Positions 36,149-45,752 of a stretch of 64,000 nt of DNA are shown here, one piece after another. The notes beneath the pieces are model-generated. The model worked only from the letters and a program-made list of their open reading frames with translations, did not search any database and was not told where the DNA came from. The first letter of the stretch is position 1. Each line of letters begins with the position of its first letter. The DNA is taken from contig NZ_JBBOCT010000001.1 of the NCBI RefSeq assembly GCF_038002605.1, forward strand, positions 2,976,001 to 3,040,000. The letters are read 5' to 3'. Both the position numbers and the translations under genes were made by a program. The DNA is from Bacillus sp. FSL K6-3431 (lineage in GTDB: Bacteria; Bacillota; Bacilli; Bacillales; Bacillaceae_C).

Positions 36149-36985
36149 TTATAATTTAATGATTTTCTTGTTTGCCTTACTTATTAGACTCCTTAAATAT
36201 TTTAGATCTGATTCAATCTGAGCTAAGATTTGTTCTTGATCTCGATTCATATAATATCCATGTAATCCTAATGGGCCTTCATATCCGATTTTATCTAAAT
36301 GGGAGACAATTTCTTTCCAGTTGACAGCCCCATCAGGAAGTGGTGCCCATAGACCTTCCCATTTGCCGTCATTTCTTGTAATAATGGCATTTTTCACACC
36401 CACGAAGGATAGATATTCCCTAGCAACCTCAAATGTTACTTCTGGAAGTTCTCTCCCTTCCTGTGCAACCTGATTTCCAGGATCAGCATAAAATCCTACA
36501 TATTTAGGGTCAAATCCATTTAATACCATTGCCATTCCACTGGCAGATGCATACAAAGAACCACCATGCTGTTGAAAAAAACCACGGACACTATATTTTC
36601 TGCCTAGCTCTTCGAACCCAGCTATCCTTCTGCGTACTCTATCAAAATTTTCTTGATAACTCTTGTTTCTATCATATTGTTGAAGACCAAGCCTCATTTG
36701 CTTAATTCCGCATTCTGCACTAGCTTCATAGATTCTTTTCGTAATATTAGAATCTGGATCGGTCATGTCGTGTTCAATCATCGGAACACTTAATCCTACC
36801 ATCTCAAATTGTTCTACGATTTCTTTTAATTTTGCTGGTGTCACTTCGTCAGGGGCTAGTGGATAACCATCACGTATTAAAAAATCAACACCGTCAAGTT
36901 GTAATGGTGCTAATTTTGCAGCCATTTGCTCTAGACTATTCCCTACTAAAAATTTGGTCATTACATAGATAGGTAGTTCTGTCAT
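36149..36985 (-). CDS. Sugar phosphate isomerase/epimerase-like TIM barrel
   Basis: Protein of 278 residues in the xylose-isomerase-like/AP endonuclease 2 superfamily. The metal-binding Glu and His candidates are MIEHDMTD near residue 69, RGFFQQHGGSLY near 134, GFYADPGNQ near 165 and LGLHGYYMN near 244. Such enzymes epimerise or isomerise sugars, or cleave 3-keto-glycosides. Together with the neighbouring Gfo/Idh/MocA protein it suggests an oxidise-then-rearrange route. The substrate is unknown. Confidence 0.82.
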   Translation of the reverse strand: MTELPIYVMTKFLVGNSLEQMAAKLAPLQLDGVDFLIRDGYPLAPDEVTPAKLKEIVEQFEMVGLSVPMIEHDMTDPDSNITKRIYEASAECGIKQMRLGLQQYDRNKSYQENFDRVRRRIAGFEELGRKYSVRGFFQQHGGSLYASASGMAMVLNGFDPKYVGFYADPGNQVAQEGRELPEVTFEVAREYLSFVGVKNAIITRNDGKWEGLWAPLPDGAVNWKEIVSHLDKIGYEGPLGLHGYYMNRDQEQILAQIESDLKYLRSLISKANKKIIKL

Positions 36986-37159
36986 TACAATCCCTCCGTT
37001 GTGTTTTCATTTAGTTGAAGCAAGTCATTTAATCATTTAAACTGCGGGTATATTTTAACCAAATCTTCCGTTTTCGTTTGACCTGATTTACTATCACATT
37101 TAACAATAGAAGAAAATAACATCAATACCTGATGACACTCTACTCCATTATCCCTTAGA

Positions 37160-38683
37160 TTAGTTTCCGTATTTTTCCCTATATCCTATATTCATTTCTT
37201 CAATTATTTTTTGATAGTTATCATCTGATTTTAGTTCATTCACAAATCTATCCCAGGCTTCAATTGGTTCTTTTCCCATTATCACCTTTACCTTCAGATC
37301 TTCAATTTTCTTTTCAAATTCAGTTCCATATTTATTATATGTTTCAGAGATTATACCTATCGATAGATTAGAAAGACTAACCTTCGATCTTTCATCAATG
37401 ATCCCCTTATTTCTTTCAAATATTTCTTTCGGCATCCCTGTACGGTAAGCCCATAAATATGGATCACTCCTTTCAAAAATTTTACCAAAAGAAGCTTGGG
37501 CTACACTATCTTTAAGCGCTTGTTCAGTTGCGGTTTTGAATCCATTTTCATCAACTGTAAAATGAATTTCCTCAAGACCATAACATGCTAGCTCAAATCC
37601 CTCTTCAGACGCCCCATAATCCATTAGCTCAAGAATTCTTTTCATTTTGTCTTCAGGGACTGTCTTTGGAATCGCATAAACGAATGAATAGCCTTTTGAT
37701 TGTCCGACATATTTTTCGCCTTCATCATTCATCAACCAGCTCAACGGCAAAAAGTCAGCTTTCGGATCAATCTTTTCTGCTTCCATCGTCGATCTATAAA
37801 TTCCTTCTACGGTATCACTAGAAACACCGGCTATACCACCCTTGGCTAAATCTTCTGATTGAGATTGTTGCATTACAGCAAAGTCCTTAGGCATCAGGCC
37901 CTCATCATATACCTTTTGCAACCAAATTAAAGCATTTTTTGTACCAGGTTCTAAAGTAGCGTCTATTAACTCTCCATCAGCTAATTTCCACTTGCCATTA
38001 CTATTAGTAAATGTATCGTACACCCAAGCAAAACCACGTGCAGAGTAGCCAATGGTATCGTCTTTACCATTTCCATCTGGATCATCGTTCGTAAAAGATT
38101 TCAAAACCTCAAACAAATCATCCATGCTCTCAGGTACGTCCATTTCAAGATTATCTAACCAGTCTTTTCTTACTGCGGGAAGGGATGATGCTCCTTCTAA
38201 AGGACGAACAGAAGGAATAACATAATTCTTCCCATCTACACTAGTTGCTTTCCAAGTTTGCTCAGGGTACTCCATTAAATTAGGGTAATCCTGAATATAT
38301 GGTGTTAAATCCCAAAACACTCCCTTTTTGACTAGCTCTTGAAAGTTTGGGTGCGTTACATCAGGAAGTTTCATCAAGTCAGGGATGTTACCGGAAGCAA
38401 GCGTAACACTAATTTTTTCATCAAACGTATTGGGGGAAGTCCAAAGGATATCAAGCTCTGTATTTGTGCGTTTTTCGAACTCCTTTGTAATCGGGTTATC
38501 CTTCGTAGGCGGTTCAGCTGTATGGTATTCTGTTAAAATTGAAATCTTATATTTTTTCTCTTTGTCCTCACCTTCCTTACTACTTTTGTTGGAACATGCG
38601 GATAAAACTAGCATCAATGCAAGTAAGCCAATGAACAAATAAATAGGCAACTTATACAATTGAATTTGTGATTTCATCTCCAA
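37160..38683 (-). CDS. Extracellular sugar-binding lipoprotein, LplA/LipO type
   Basis: A 507-residue solute-binding protein. The signal peptide ends in a lipobox (VLSACS, Cys near residue 30), followed by a Ser/Lys/Glu linker. The length and motifs such as KEFEKRTNTELDI match the large LplA/YtcQ group that works with LplB/LplC permeases. The start is TTG 38683, eight bases after GGGAGG. It follows its permease genes by 188 bases. The ligand is unknown; oligosaccharides or modified sugars are typical for the group. Confidence 0.86.
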   Translation of the reverse strand: MEMKSQIQLYKLPIYLFIGLLALMLVLSACSNKSSKEGEDKEKKYKISILTEYHTAEPPTKDNPITKEFEKRTNTELDILWTSPNTFDEKISVTLASGNIPDLMKLPDVTHPNFQELVKKGVFWDLTPYIQDYPNLMEYPEQTWKATSVDGKNYVIPSVRPLEGASSLPAVRKDWLDNLEMDVPESMDDLFEVLKSFTNDDPDGNGKDDTIGYSARGFAWVYDTFTNSNGKWKLADGELIDATLEPGTKNALIWLQKVYDEGLMPKDFAVMQQSQSEDLAKGGIAGVSSDTVEGIYRSTMEAEKIDPKADFLPLSWLMNDEGEKYVGQSKGYSFVYAIPKTVPEDKMKRILELMDYGASEEGFELACYGLEEIHFTVDENGFKTATEQALKDSVAQASFGKIFERSDPYLWAYRTGMPKEIFERNKGIIDERSKVSLSNLSIGIISETYNKYGTEFEKKIEDLKVKVIMGKEPIEAWDRFVNELKSDDNYQKIIEEMNIGYREKYGN

Positions 38684-38871
38684 AATTTTGACCTCCCTAT
38701 TTTGATTTGAAATGTCACATTCTTACTTTACCATTACTTCTTCGTATTTAATTCCTATTTATCACCTCTAAAAATGCATAATAAAAATATTGGATATTGT
38801 AATTCCTTGTTATATCTAGTAACACTGGGTTCCCTGAAAAAGTCTAAACTGCTCATTAATAGACATAAACC

Positions 38872-39756
38872 TTATCCTTTCACAGAACCAAGCATGACCC
38901 CTTTCGCAAAATGTTTTTGTAAGAAGGGATAAACAAATAATATTGGTAGAGTAGCTATAACAACAGCTGCCATTTTTAATGTTTGAGTAGGGATATTCTG
39001 CTCACTTAACATTTCAACAGCATTTGATCCACCACCACTTGCGGTCGATGATTCAATTAACATATTCCTCAACAACACTTGTAATGGCCATTTTCCTGGA
39101 TCGTTGATGTATAATACGGCATGGAAAAATGTATTCCAGTACGAAACCGCATAAAACAGACCAAATGCAGCCATTGCTGGTAGAGCTAAAGGGATCATAA
39201 TCCTAAAGAAAACACCAAGGTCATTACACCCATCCATCAAAGCAGATTCTTCAAGTTCGAGAGGAATGTTATCAAAAAAACTTTTCATTAAAATGACATA
39301 CCAGCCACTTGTAAGCACCGGTAATATTAAGGACCAAATACTATCGAGTAATCCTAAATCACGAACGAGTAAATAAGGTGGAATCATCCCCGGACTGAAC
39401 AAAATTGTAAATAAAATTAATATCATAATAACCTTACGCCCTATAATCCTCTTTCGGGATAACGCATAAGCCATAGCAGATGTAAGTATTAAACTTAAGG
39501 CTGTTCCAACAACCGAAAGAAAGGTGCTTACACCTAATGCACTTAAAAAGCTACCTGATGATAACAGGTATTGATAAGCAGCAGTAGACCATCTCTCTGG
39601 AAATAAAATGAAACCTTGTTTTTGTACATATTCTAACGGATCAGTAAAAGAGACAACAAAGACATAATAGATAGGAAATAAAGTCGCTATTCCAATAATG
39701 GCCAATAAGCCTATGATAAAAATATCTAGTGAATGTTCTTTTAATCTAGCATTCAT
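38872..39756 (-). CDS. ABC sugar permease, LplC/YtcP type
   Basis: Permease of 294 residues with six predicted helices. The coupling motif is LELEESALMDGCNDLGVFFRI near residue 170. The end (KHFAKGVMLGSVKG) is the usual tail of this permease group. It follows its partner gene by 27 bases. The cluster has no ATPase gene, as is usual for LplABC systems, so a shared MsmX-type ATPase (for example that at 2742) would be needed. Confidence 0.87.
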   Translation of the reverse strand: MNARLKEHSLDIFIIGLLAIIGIATLFPIYYVFVVSFTDPLEYVQKQGFILFPERWSTAAYQYLLSSGSFLSALGVSTFLSVVGTALSLILTSAMAYALSRKRIIGRKVIMILILFTILFSPGMIPPYLLVRDLGLLDSIWSLILPVLTSGWYVILMKSFFDNIPLELEESALMDGCNDLGVFFRIMIPLALPAMAAFGLFYAVSYWNTFFHAVLYINDPGKWPLQVLLRNMLIESSTASGGGSNAVEMLSEQNIPTQTLKMAAVVIATLPILFVYPFLQKHFAKGVMLGSVKG

Positions 39757-39783
39757 TCATCTTCACCTCTGTATAAATTTATC

Positions 39784-40743
39784 TTAATAGACCCCTTCTT
39801 CTCCAAACCTTTTAGCCATACTATTAGCGGCGACTACTAAAATTAAACCAACGATGGATTTAAATAATCCAATAGCGGTGCTATAACTAAACTGACCACC
39901 TATAATACCGATTCGGTACGTATACGTATCAAATACATCAGCCACTTCTGAAACAGCTCCGTTCATCATAAGAAATACTTGTTCAAAACCGACATCCATT
40001 ATATTACCGAGTCTTAAGATGAACAATATAATTATGACACCCCTAATTGCTGGTAGTGTAATATGCCAGGCTTGCCTTAATCGAGATGCGCCATCGATTT
40101 TAGCCGCTTCATACAGTTCTGAGTTAACTCCAGCGATAGCTGCCAAGAATATGATCGTTCCCCATCCTGCATCTTTCCAAATACTTTGTGCCGTCAATAA
40201 ATACCAGAAAGTACTAGAGTTTGTCAAAAAATCATATTCACTTAATCCTATGATTACAAACAAATTATTTACTATTCCCGTCTGTGACAAAAGTAAGAAA
40301 CTAATACCGGCTATAATGACCCATGATAGAAAATGAGGAAGGTATATTACCGATTGAATAACCCTTTTATAACTATTACTTCGAAGTTCATTTAAGAGTA
40401 GAGCGAGTATAACAGGCATTGGAAAAAAGAATGTGAGATTTAATAAATTAATCATCATTGTATTTCGAAATAACATATAAAAGTCGTCCGTTGTGAAGAA
40501 ACGTTTAAAATGGTCCAATCCTACCCAGGCGCTACCAAGCACACCATCGTAAGGGGAATAATCCTGAAAGGAAATGATAATTCCCCACATCGGTATGTAT
40601 TTAAACAAGATAAAGAAAATCAGACCTGGTGCTAGCAACAAGTATAGATACCTATCTCGTTTAAACTTTGGCCAAAAACTAGAAGAACGAGTCTGCTCTT
40701 TTGTCTTTATCTTTTCTACCTGGTAACTAGCCTTAGTTTTCAA
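39784..40743 (-). CDS. ABC sugar permease, LplB/YteP type
   Basis: Permease of 319 residues: a charged N-terminal tail, then six predicted helices beginning near residue 31 (YLYLLLAPGLIFFILFKYIP). The coupling motif lies near residue 207 (ELYEAAKIDGASRLRQAWHI). It is the first gene of the importer set; 245 bases separate it from the hydroxyacid dehydrogenase gene upstream, and that gap holds a possible cre-like box. Confidence 0.87.
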   Translation of the reverse strand: MKTKASYQVEKIKTKEQTRSSSFWPKFKRDRYLYLLLAPGLIFFILFKYIPMWGIIISFQDYSPYDGVLGSAWVGLDHFKRFFTTDDFYMLFRNTMMINLLNLTFFFPMPVILALLLNELRSNSYKRVIQSVIYLPHFLSWVIIAGISFLLLSQTGIVNNLFVIIGLSEYDFLTNSSTFWYLLTAQSIWKDAGWGTIIFLAAIAGVNSELYEAAKIDGASRLRQAWHITLPAIRGVIIILFILRLGNIMDVGFEQVFLMMNGAVSEVADVFDTYTYRIGIIGGQFSYSTAIGLFKSIVGLILVVAANSMAKRFGEEGVY

Positions 40744-40945
40744 CTTTTACTCCCCCTCTATTATTTAATTAAATTTTTAAAGTGATTACTAGATTACCTT
40801 CGCCGCCTTTAATATCATTCTTCTACGGTGCTTATAGCAACTGTGGACCATCTACCTTTAAAAGATTTTTTTCTTGGCCAAAAAGGTTTTACTAGATAAC
40901 CATTTCTTAGGGATATCCTCCTACTTTTTACGTGTTCCCAGATAT

Positions 40946-40960
40946 AATAAAACGCTATCA
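40946..40960 (-). promoter_or_regulatory. Weak cre-like box upstream of the LplB-type permease
   Basis: TGATAGCGTTTTAT on the minus strand fits 12 of 14 positions of the cre consensus. It lies in the 245-base gap 40744-40988, which shows no gene. Confidence 0.3.
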
Positions 40961-40988
40961 TTTTTTTATAAAACGGTAATCGATTATC

Positions 40989-41978
40989 TCACGCCAATAC
41001 CTTCCACATTTCTTCATTTACAACATATTTAGTAGATCCGCCATTAAAGTCGGTAATAATATCTTTAACAACTTCCTCCATCAAAGCCAAGTGGCCTTCT
41101 TTCGTATCGCCGGCTATGTGTGGTGATAGTAAAACATTATCTAAAAAGCGTAGAGGATGATCGATACTTAATGGTTCTTTAGAAAATACATCAAGCGCCG
41201 CTAAAAATCGGCCAGTCTTTAAATTTTCAACTAAGGCCTGCTCATCAAGCACAGTTCCTCGAGATGAGTTAATAAATATCGCTCCATTAGGAATAAGACG
41301 TAGTAAATCCCGATTTAGCATATTTTCAGTTGCAGGTAATGCTGGTGCATGTACAGAAATGATGTGACATTGCATAACCTCTTCTAGCGATGCCTTTTCA
41401 ACACCCAAACGATTTGACGCTTCATCACTAAGGTACGGATCAAATAGAAGAATTTTCACATCGAATGGAGCAAGAAGCTTAATAAATGCTCTAGCTGTTG
41501 AACTAGCCGATACAATCCCTACAGTTGCACCTGTTAATTCACGTCCCCTTAAACCAATCTTCCATTCCCCTTGACGGATAGCAGCATCGAACCTCGGCAA
41601 TTGTCTAATTAACGTCAGCAAAGCGGTGAGACAATATTCGCCAACAGAATGAGCAATACGAGGCGCTGCGGAAAACACTTTAATATTTCGTTCAAAGACA
41701 GCCTGCGGTACACGTCCCTTTACTGTTCCGGCAGCATGAGCGATCACACGTAGGTGTGGAGCTATATCCAACATTTCGTCTGTTATTTTTGGCGAGCCCC
41801 AACTCGTTAGAACAACTTCTGCGTCATTTATGATTTCGTAAAGTTCTACTTCTGTATATTCACGCCCTAAATCATTCCATACAGGATCAAAATGCTTGTT
41901 CAACAGACGGTAACATTCTTTAGAACAGACATCATCCAATCGGTCCTTTGCCGGCAATACAATTGTTTTTAACTTCAT
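40989..41978 (-). CDS. D-isomer-specific 2-hydroxyacid dehydrogenase with altered NAD loop
   Basis: Protein of 329 residues. The catalytic Arg, Glu and His are visible as NSSRGTVLDE (near residue 238), FSKEPLSIDHPLR (near 263) and LSPHIAGDT (near 284). The dinucleotide loop is odd: where the family has GxGxxG, this protein reads GIVSASSTARAFI (near residue 153), losing two of the three glycines. Its gene starts one base after the alcohol dehydrogenase stop, so the two are translationally linked. The substrate is unknown; a hydroxypyruvate-like acid made by the pathway is plausible. Confidence 0.82.
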   Translation of the reverse strand: MKLKTIVLPAKDRLDDVCSKECYRLLNKHFDPVWNDLGREYTEVELYEIINDAEVVLTSWGSPKITDEMLDIAPHLRVIAHAAGTVKGRVPQAVFERNIKVFSAAPRIAHSVGEYCLTALLTLIRQLPRFDAAIRQGEWKIGLRGRELTGATVGIVSASSTARAFIKLLAPFDVKILLFDPYLSDEASNRLGVEKASLEEVMQCHIISVHAPALPATENMLNRDLLRLIPNGAIFINSSRGTVLDEQALVENLKTGRFLAALDVFSKEPLSIDHPLRFLDNVLLSPHIAGDTKEGHLALMEEVVKDIITDFNGGSTKYVVNEEMWKVLA

Positions 41979-43034
41979 TTATAAGCCCCCCAAATCTTTC
42001 TTTTCATTGACTTCACAATCAATCATTACATGAACCGTATCACCTTTATGTTCATTTCGTAGTTTAAATGCGGAAGCAACATCAGCAAGTGGAAGTCTAT
42101 GTGTAATCATTTCGCTTGTGTTGACAAGTCCGTCTAATACTAACCGCAAACCTTCCTCGAAATATCGGCGGTTGTCAATATCTCTTTTTGGCTCTGTGGA
42201 TAATATATCTAACCTTTTTTTATGAATTTTAAAAAAGTCAATCGGTTTTTGGCTGGTTCCGATACAGCCGTACATGACTATTTTCCCGTTTTGCGCAGTC
42301 GCATCAATTGCATCAATCATACCGTCACCTTCGAGCAAGCATGGAATGACGACATCAAAACCGTCCGGAAAATCATCACCTAAAATATCCATCGTCCTAA
42401 TATTTGGTGAAGGTATTTTATATGTGTGTGTCGCACCATATTTCTTAGCTAGCTCAAGCTTTTCATCAAACAGGTCCGTAACTACAAGATTACGCGGACT
42501 AAATAAACTAATTACTTGCGTCATAACTAGGCCGCTTACTCCCTGACCCATGATTAAAACACTTTTGTTAGGTGAAATCTCTCCAAGTTCCGCAGCATGG
42601 AGTATACCTGGCAACACCTCAATCAAAGATCCCTCAATCAATGGAAAATCTTTCGGAAGAACTTTAATCGAGAATGGCGAACAACACACATACTCTGCAA
42701 ATGCTCCCCATACATACCTTAAAGAAACATGGTCTCCTACCTTAATACCACCTACGTTTTTTCCTACTTTATCGATCACACCGGCAACTTCATGCCCAAG
42801 ACGAGTTGGATAAGAGATAAACTCCGGCTCTCTGGCACCCCGAAACACTTCAACATCACTGCCGCAAATACCAACCCACTTTACTTTGACCCTTACTTCC
42901 CCTTCAGCTGGCTCTGGAATACGCGCTCTCCTTATCGATATTTTTCCGACCTGATCAACAACCGCACACATTTGTGTTCCAGGTCCATCACTATTTACTA
43001 ACTCTAATGGCGGAACTGTCATTTTTCTTACCAT
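41979..43034 (-). CDS. Zinc-type medium-chain alcohol/polyol dehydrogenase
   Basis: About 351 residues. The catalytic zinc ligands are in VGICGSDVEVFRG (Cys near residue 59) and RLGHEVAG (His-Glu near 83). The four-cysteine structural-zinc lobe found in most family members is absent between residues 90 and 125. The cofactor loop is less canonical: GQGVSGLVMTQVI near 162. GGGAGAGG precedes ATG 43034; the in-frame ATG at 43064 is less likely. First gene of the minus-strand sugar cluster, with a strong promoter about 60 bases upstream. Probably oxidises a polyol or sugar. Confidence 0.83.
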   Translation of the reverse strand: MVRKMTVPPLELVNSDGPGTQMCAVVDQVGKISIRRARIPEPAEGEVRVKVKWVGICGSDVEVFRGAREPEFISYPTRLGHEVAGVIDKVGKNVGGIKVGDHVSLRYVWGAFAEYVCCSPFSIKVLPKDFPLIEGSLIEVLPGILHAAELGEISPNKSVLIMGQGVSGLVMTQVISLFSPRNLVVTDLFDEKLELAKKYGATHTYKIPSPNIRTMDILGDDFPDGFDVVIPCLLEGDGMIDAIDATAQNGKIVMYGCIGTSQKPIDFFKIHKKRLDILSTEPKRDIDNRRYFEEGLRLVLDGLVNTSEMITHRLPLADVASAFKLRNEHKGDTVHVMIDCEVNEKKDLGGL

Positions 43035-43093
43035 CCATAATCCTCTCCCTATATTAAAGATCAAAGCTAAATCGACCGAATACTTTAAATTAT

Positions 43094-43122
43094 ATAATAA
43101 GTAGTAACGTAACTTTTGTCAA
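43094..43122 (-). promoter_or_regulatory. SigA promoter of the second sugar cluster
   Basis: TTGACA (43122-43117) and TATTAT (43099-43094) with a 17-base spacer on the minus strand. Confidence 0.75.
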
Positions 43123-43302
43123 TAACTAAATTAAGTGTCATCATCAAATAGGAGGAGCTTATAATATCATTTCGCAAACACATTTGAGAACGAAAGACCA
43201 TATATTCAAATCACAGAATTCACCTATAAAACTAGCATTGATATGGATCATGCAGTCAATATATTTCCTTGTTACACACAATAATATAACAATGGTGGTT
43301 CT

Positions 43303-43330
43303 TTGCCTGTTTTAAATTTTCTGTTATAAT
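43303..43330 (+). promoter_or_regulatory. Promoter of the ROK regulator gene
   Basis: TTGCCT (43303-43308), 16 bases, TATAAT (43325-43330), with an extended TGT before the -10 box. Confidence 0.7.
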
Positions 43331-43338
43331 GATTTGAC

Positions 43339-43359
43339 TACGCTTAATACTTTTGCGTA
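43339..43359. promoter_or_regulatory. Candidate operator of the ROK regulator
   Basis: TACGC, 11 bases, GCGTA: an inverted repeat that begins eight bases after the -10 box of the regulator's own promoter, fitting autorepression. Confidence 0.45.
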
Positions 43360-43409
43360 AAAATAAACTAATACAACAAGCGAAATTATTCACATAAAGG
43401 AGCGAAATA

Positions 43410-44624
43410 ATGCTAAACATTAATAACATTGGGAAACAAAAAGGGAGCAAAGAGAGTATTATTCAAGCTCTAAGGCTAAATGGCCCTGTTTCTCGAATTG
43501 AGCTCGCGGAACTTACCGGTTTAAGCAGAGCAACTATTTCGATTGCAGCTGCAGAATTAATAGATTCTAATCTAGTTAAGGAAACAGAATTACGTCAGTC
43601 TACAGGAGGAAGACCCGCAATAGCATTGCAATTGGCTCCTAACACTAAGGCTATTCTAGGTGCTGAATTCGGCAATCAAGAGTGGACACTTGGTGCCTTC
43701 GATTTATTAGGGAACGTTTTACAAAAGGCGAATATTCCGGTGACTGATAATTCACCTGAAACTGTTGCAAATACTTTAATAAATAACATTGATACATTCG
43801 TCCAAAATCTTAATATCAGTCCGGTTGAACTTCTCGGCTTGGGACTGCCAGGTTTAGTTGATTCTAAACAAGGTATCATTCATAGCGCTTCAGACATAGG
43901 TTGGTATAACGTTGATATAGGTAAGAAGATTAGCGAGGAAATAGGCTGGCCAACTGTTTTAATGAACCGTCATCGAGCTCAAGGACTTTCTGAATGCCGA
44001 TATGGGGCTGGTCAAAATTTTAATCAAGTCATATATATTGGTATTGGTACGGGAATTGCTGCAGGATTATTTCATAATCGAAATTTTATATCCGGCGCTA
44101 TTGGTGGAGCTGGGGAGCTGGGGCATATTACAATCGAACCGAATGGACCTTTATGCCCGTGCGGAAATCGTGGCTGTCTTCAATTACTTGCGACTGGTCC
44201 TGCCATGGAAAAGGAAGCGAGAATGTTGCTTCGTAGCGGTACAAACTCACTTATTTATTCCGATCCTTCATACGATTTACAACTTCTTAAGGCAGAGGAT
44301 ATATACATTGCAGCAGATAATAATGATGAATTGTCGCTCCAGGTTGTCCAAAAAGCTGCCACTTATTTAGGTATTGCTATGGCCAATCTTGTGAACATCC
44401 TAAATCCGGAAGCTATTATCTTGGGGGGCTCAATCCCGAGAAACTGTGACAATTATGTAAAAACGGCTGTAAAGGTGATGAAGCAACGCGCTATGGGTCC
44501 TCTAACAGCCAACATATTAGTTACTAATGCCTCATTTTCAGAAATCGGTGGAGCTTTAGGTGCGGCAAACTTTGCATTTGACAAACTTATATCCTCTCCG
44601 CTGTTTAATAGTACTAATCTGTGA
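43410..44624 (+). CDS. ROK family transcriptional repressor (XylR/NagC type)
   Basis: Protein of 404 residues: an N-terminal winged helix (GPVSRIELAELTGLSRATIS near residue 24) fused to a ROK sugar-kinase-like domain. The ROK zinc motif is seen as CPCGNRGCLQLLA near residue 250, and the domain has GIGTGIAAGLF near 212. AAAGGAGCG precedes the ATG. It is divergent from the alcohol dehydrogenase-led cluster and very likely controls it, releasing DNA when the sugar binds. A terminator follows at 44719. Confidence 0.87.
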   Translation: MLNINNIGKQKGSKESIIQALRLNGPVSRIELAELTGLSRATISIAAAELIDSNLVKETELRQSTGGRPAIALQLAPNTKAILGAEFGNQEWTLGAFDLLGNVLQKANIPVTDNSPETVANTLINNIDTFVQNLNISPVELLGLGLPGLVDSKQGIIHSASDIGWYNVDIGKKISEEIGWPTVLMNRHRAQGLSECRYGAGQNFNQVIYIGIGTGIAAGLFHNRNFISGAIGGAGELGHITIEPNGPLCPCGNRGCLQLLATGPAMEKEARMLLRSGTNSLIYSDPSYDLQLLKAEDIYIAADNNDELSLQVVQKAATYLGIAMANLVNILNPEAIILGGSIPRNCDNYVKTAVKVMKQRAMGPLTANILVTNASFSEIGGALGAANFAFDKLISSPLFNSTNL

Positions 44625-44718
44625 GGTTATTGGTTAAACAGCGGAAAGCAAGAAGAAGCTAGGGCTTGACTATTAAATTTATAGCACAATACGACAAATA
44701 TTGAAACGTGGAATTTCA

Positions 44719-44753
44719 AAAAGGAACTGGGTAAAAGACCATTTCCTTTTCTA
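44719..44753 (+). terminator. Terminator of the ROK gene
   Basis: AAAAGGAACTGG (44719-44730) pairs with CCATTTCCTTTT (44739-44750) with one mismatch, ending in T-rich sequence. Confidence 0.7.
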
Positions 44754-44801
44754 CCTATCTTTATTTTATACTCGGATCAACTAGGACGTTTACGTTTATT
44801 T

Positions 44802-45704
44802 CTATTTAAAAATATTGGCGATTGAATCAAACAACTTTTTGAAGAAATTAGAGACACTATCCCAAAATCCCTCGTCGCCAATAACGTCTTCCATCTTTTT
44901 CTTAATATCTTTTGTAATACCTTCAAGCTGCTGTTTCACATTTCCAAAATCTATATTAAGTGAACGCATTTTTTCAAACAAATCAATAAGTAACTGCCGA
45001 TCCGTTTCACTTAGTTCAATATTCATTTTATTTAATTGTTCCTCAACAATTTGCTCCACTTCTTCCCTTGTAACAGGGTTCTGTTCCGCAATCATCTTTT
45101 TAATCTCAGTTAAAAGCTCCCCAACTTTTTCATCATCAAGGCCCTCTTTTTCGGCAAGATCCGTAGCAAGGTCAAGCTCTTCATTCGCTACACCCATCCG
45201 GTCTTTATCAAGCATTTCTCCTCGGCTTTCATATGCTTTATAAATTCCAACAAGAGCAGAGTGTCCGCTAACCTTCATAGGTGACGCCACTTCGACATTC
45301 GCATTTTCTATTCCCGCAGTTAATAAAGCATTGGCGTACATTTCTTCTGTTACTTCAGTAATATTTTCTGGATTGACCCTCGTAATAACAAGGCCATTCC
45401 CTTTTTCCTTCAATGTGATCTTTGCAGATGAAAACATACGTGAGTTTGGACTTCCATCTATGAGCCGCGCAAGGTCCTTCGCTGTAACTATTATCTCTTC
45501 AACATTTGCTTGATCTTTAATTTTAAGTAGCTTTCTTACTTCTTCTTTTTGTGCTTCTGTCAAAGTCTCTCCATATACGACGATTGGTAAGCCAAATTTT
45601 TCGTTAATACTTTCTTCTGCCGCGGCTTGTCCTCCTCCTTGTAAAAGAAGGCCTAAGCCTAATATAACCAATAGCAATAGCTTGCCTAATTGTTTAAACA
45701 TCAT
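44802..45704 (-). CDS. DUF1002 secreted protein (YpuA-like)
   Basis: About 300 residues with a signal peptide (LLLLVILGLGLLLQGGGQAAAEE, cut near residue 30). The DUF1002 domain follows, then a helical C-terminal half that ends in an amphipathic stretch (SNFFKKLFDSIANIFK). B. subtilis YpuA belongs here and is linked to envelope stress; its activity is unknown. GAAGGGAG lies just before two adjacent ATG codons at 45704. It starts 48 bases after the YlbL-type stop, so the two may be co-transcribed. Confidence 0.83.
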   Translation of the reverse strand: MMFKQLGKLLLLVILGLGLLLQGGGQAAAEESINEKFGLPIVVYGETLTEAQKEEVRKLLKIKDQANVEEIIVTAKDLARLIDGSPNSRMFSSAKITLKEKGNGLVITRVNPENITEVTEEMYANALLTAGIENANVEVASPMKVSGHSALVGIYKAYESRGEMLDKDRMGVANEELDLATDLAEKEGLDDEKVGELLTEIKKMIAEQNPVTREEVEQIVEEQLNKMNIELSETDRQLLIDLFEKMRSLNIDFGNVKQQLEGITKDIKKKMEDVIGDEGFWDSVSNFFKKLFDSIANIFK

Positions 45705-45752
45705 CTTGCTCCCTTCAGCACTCCAATAAGAATATCTGCTCACATAATTTAA

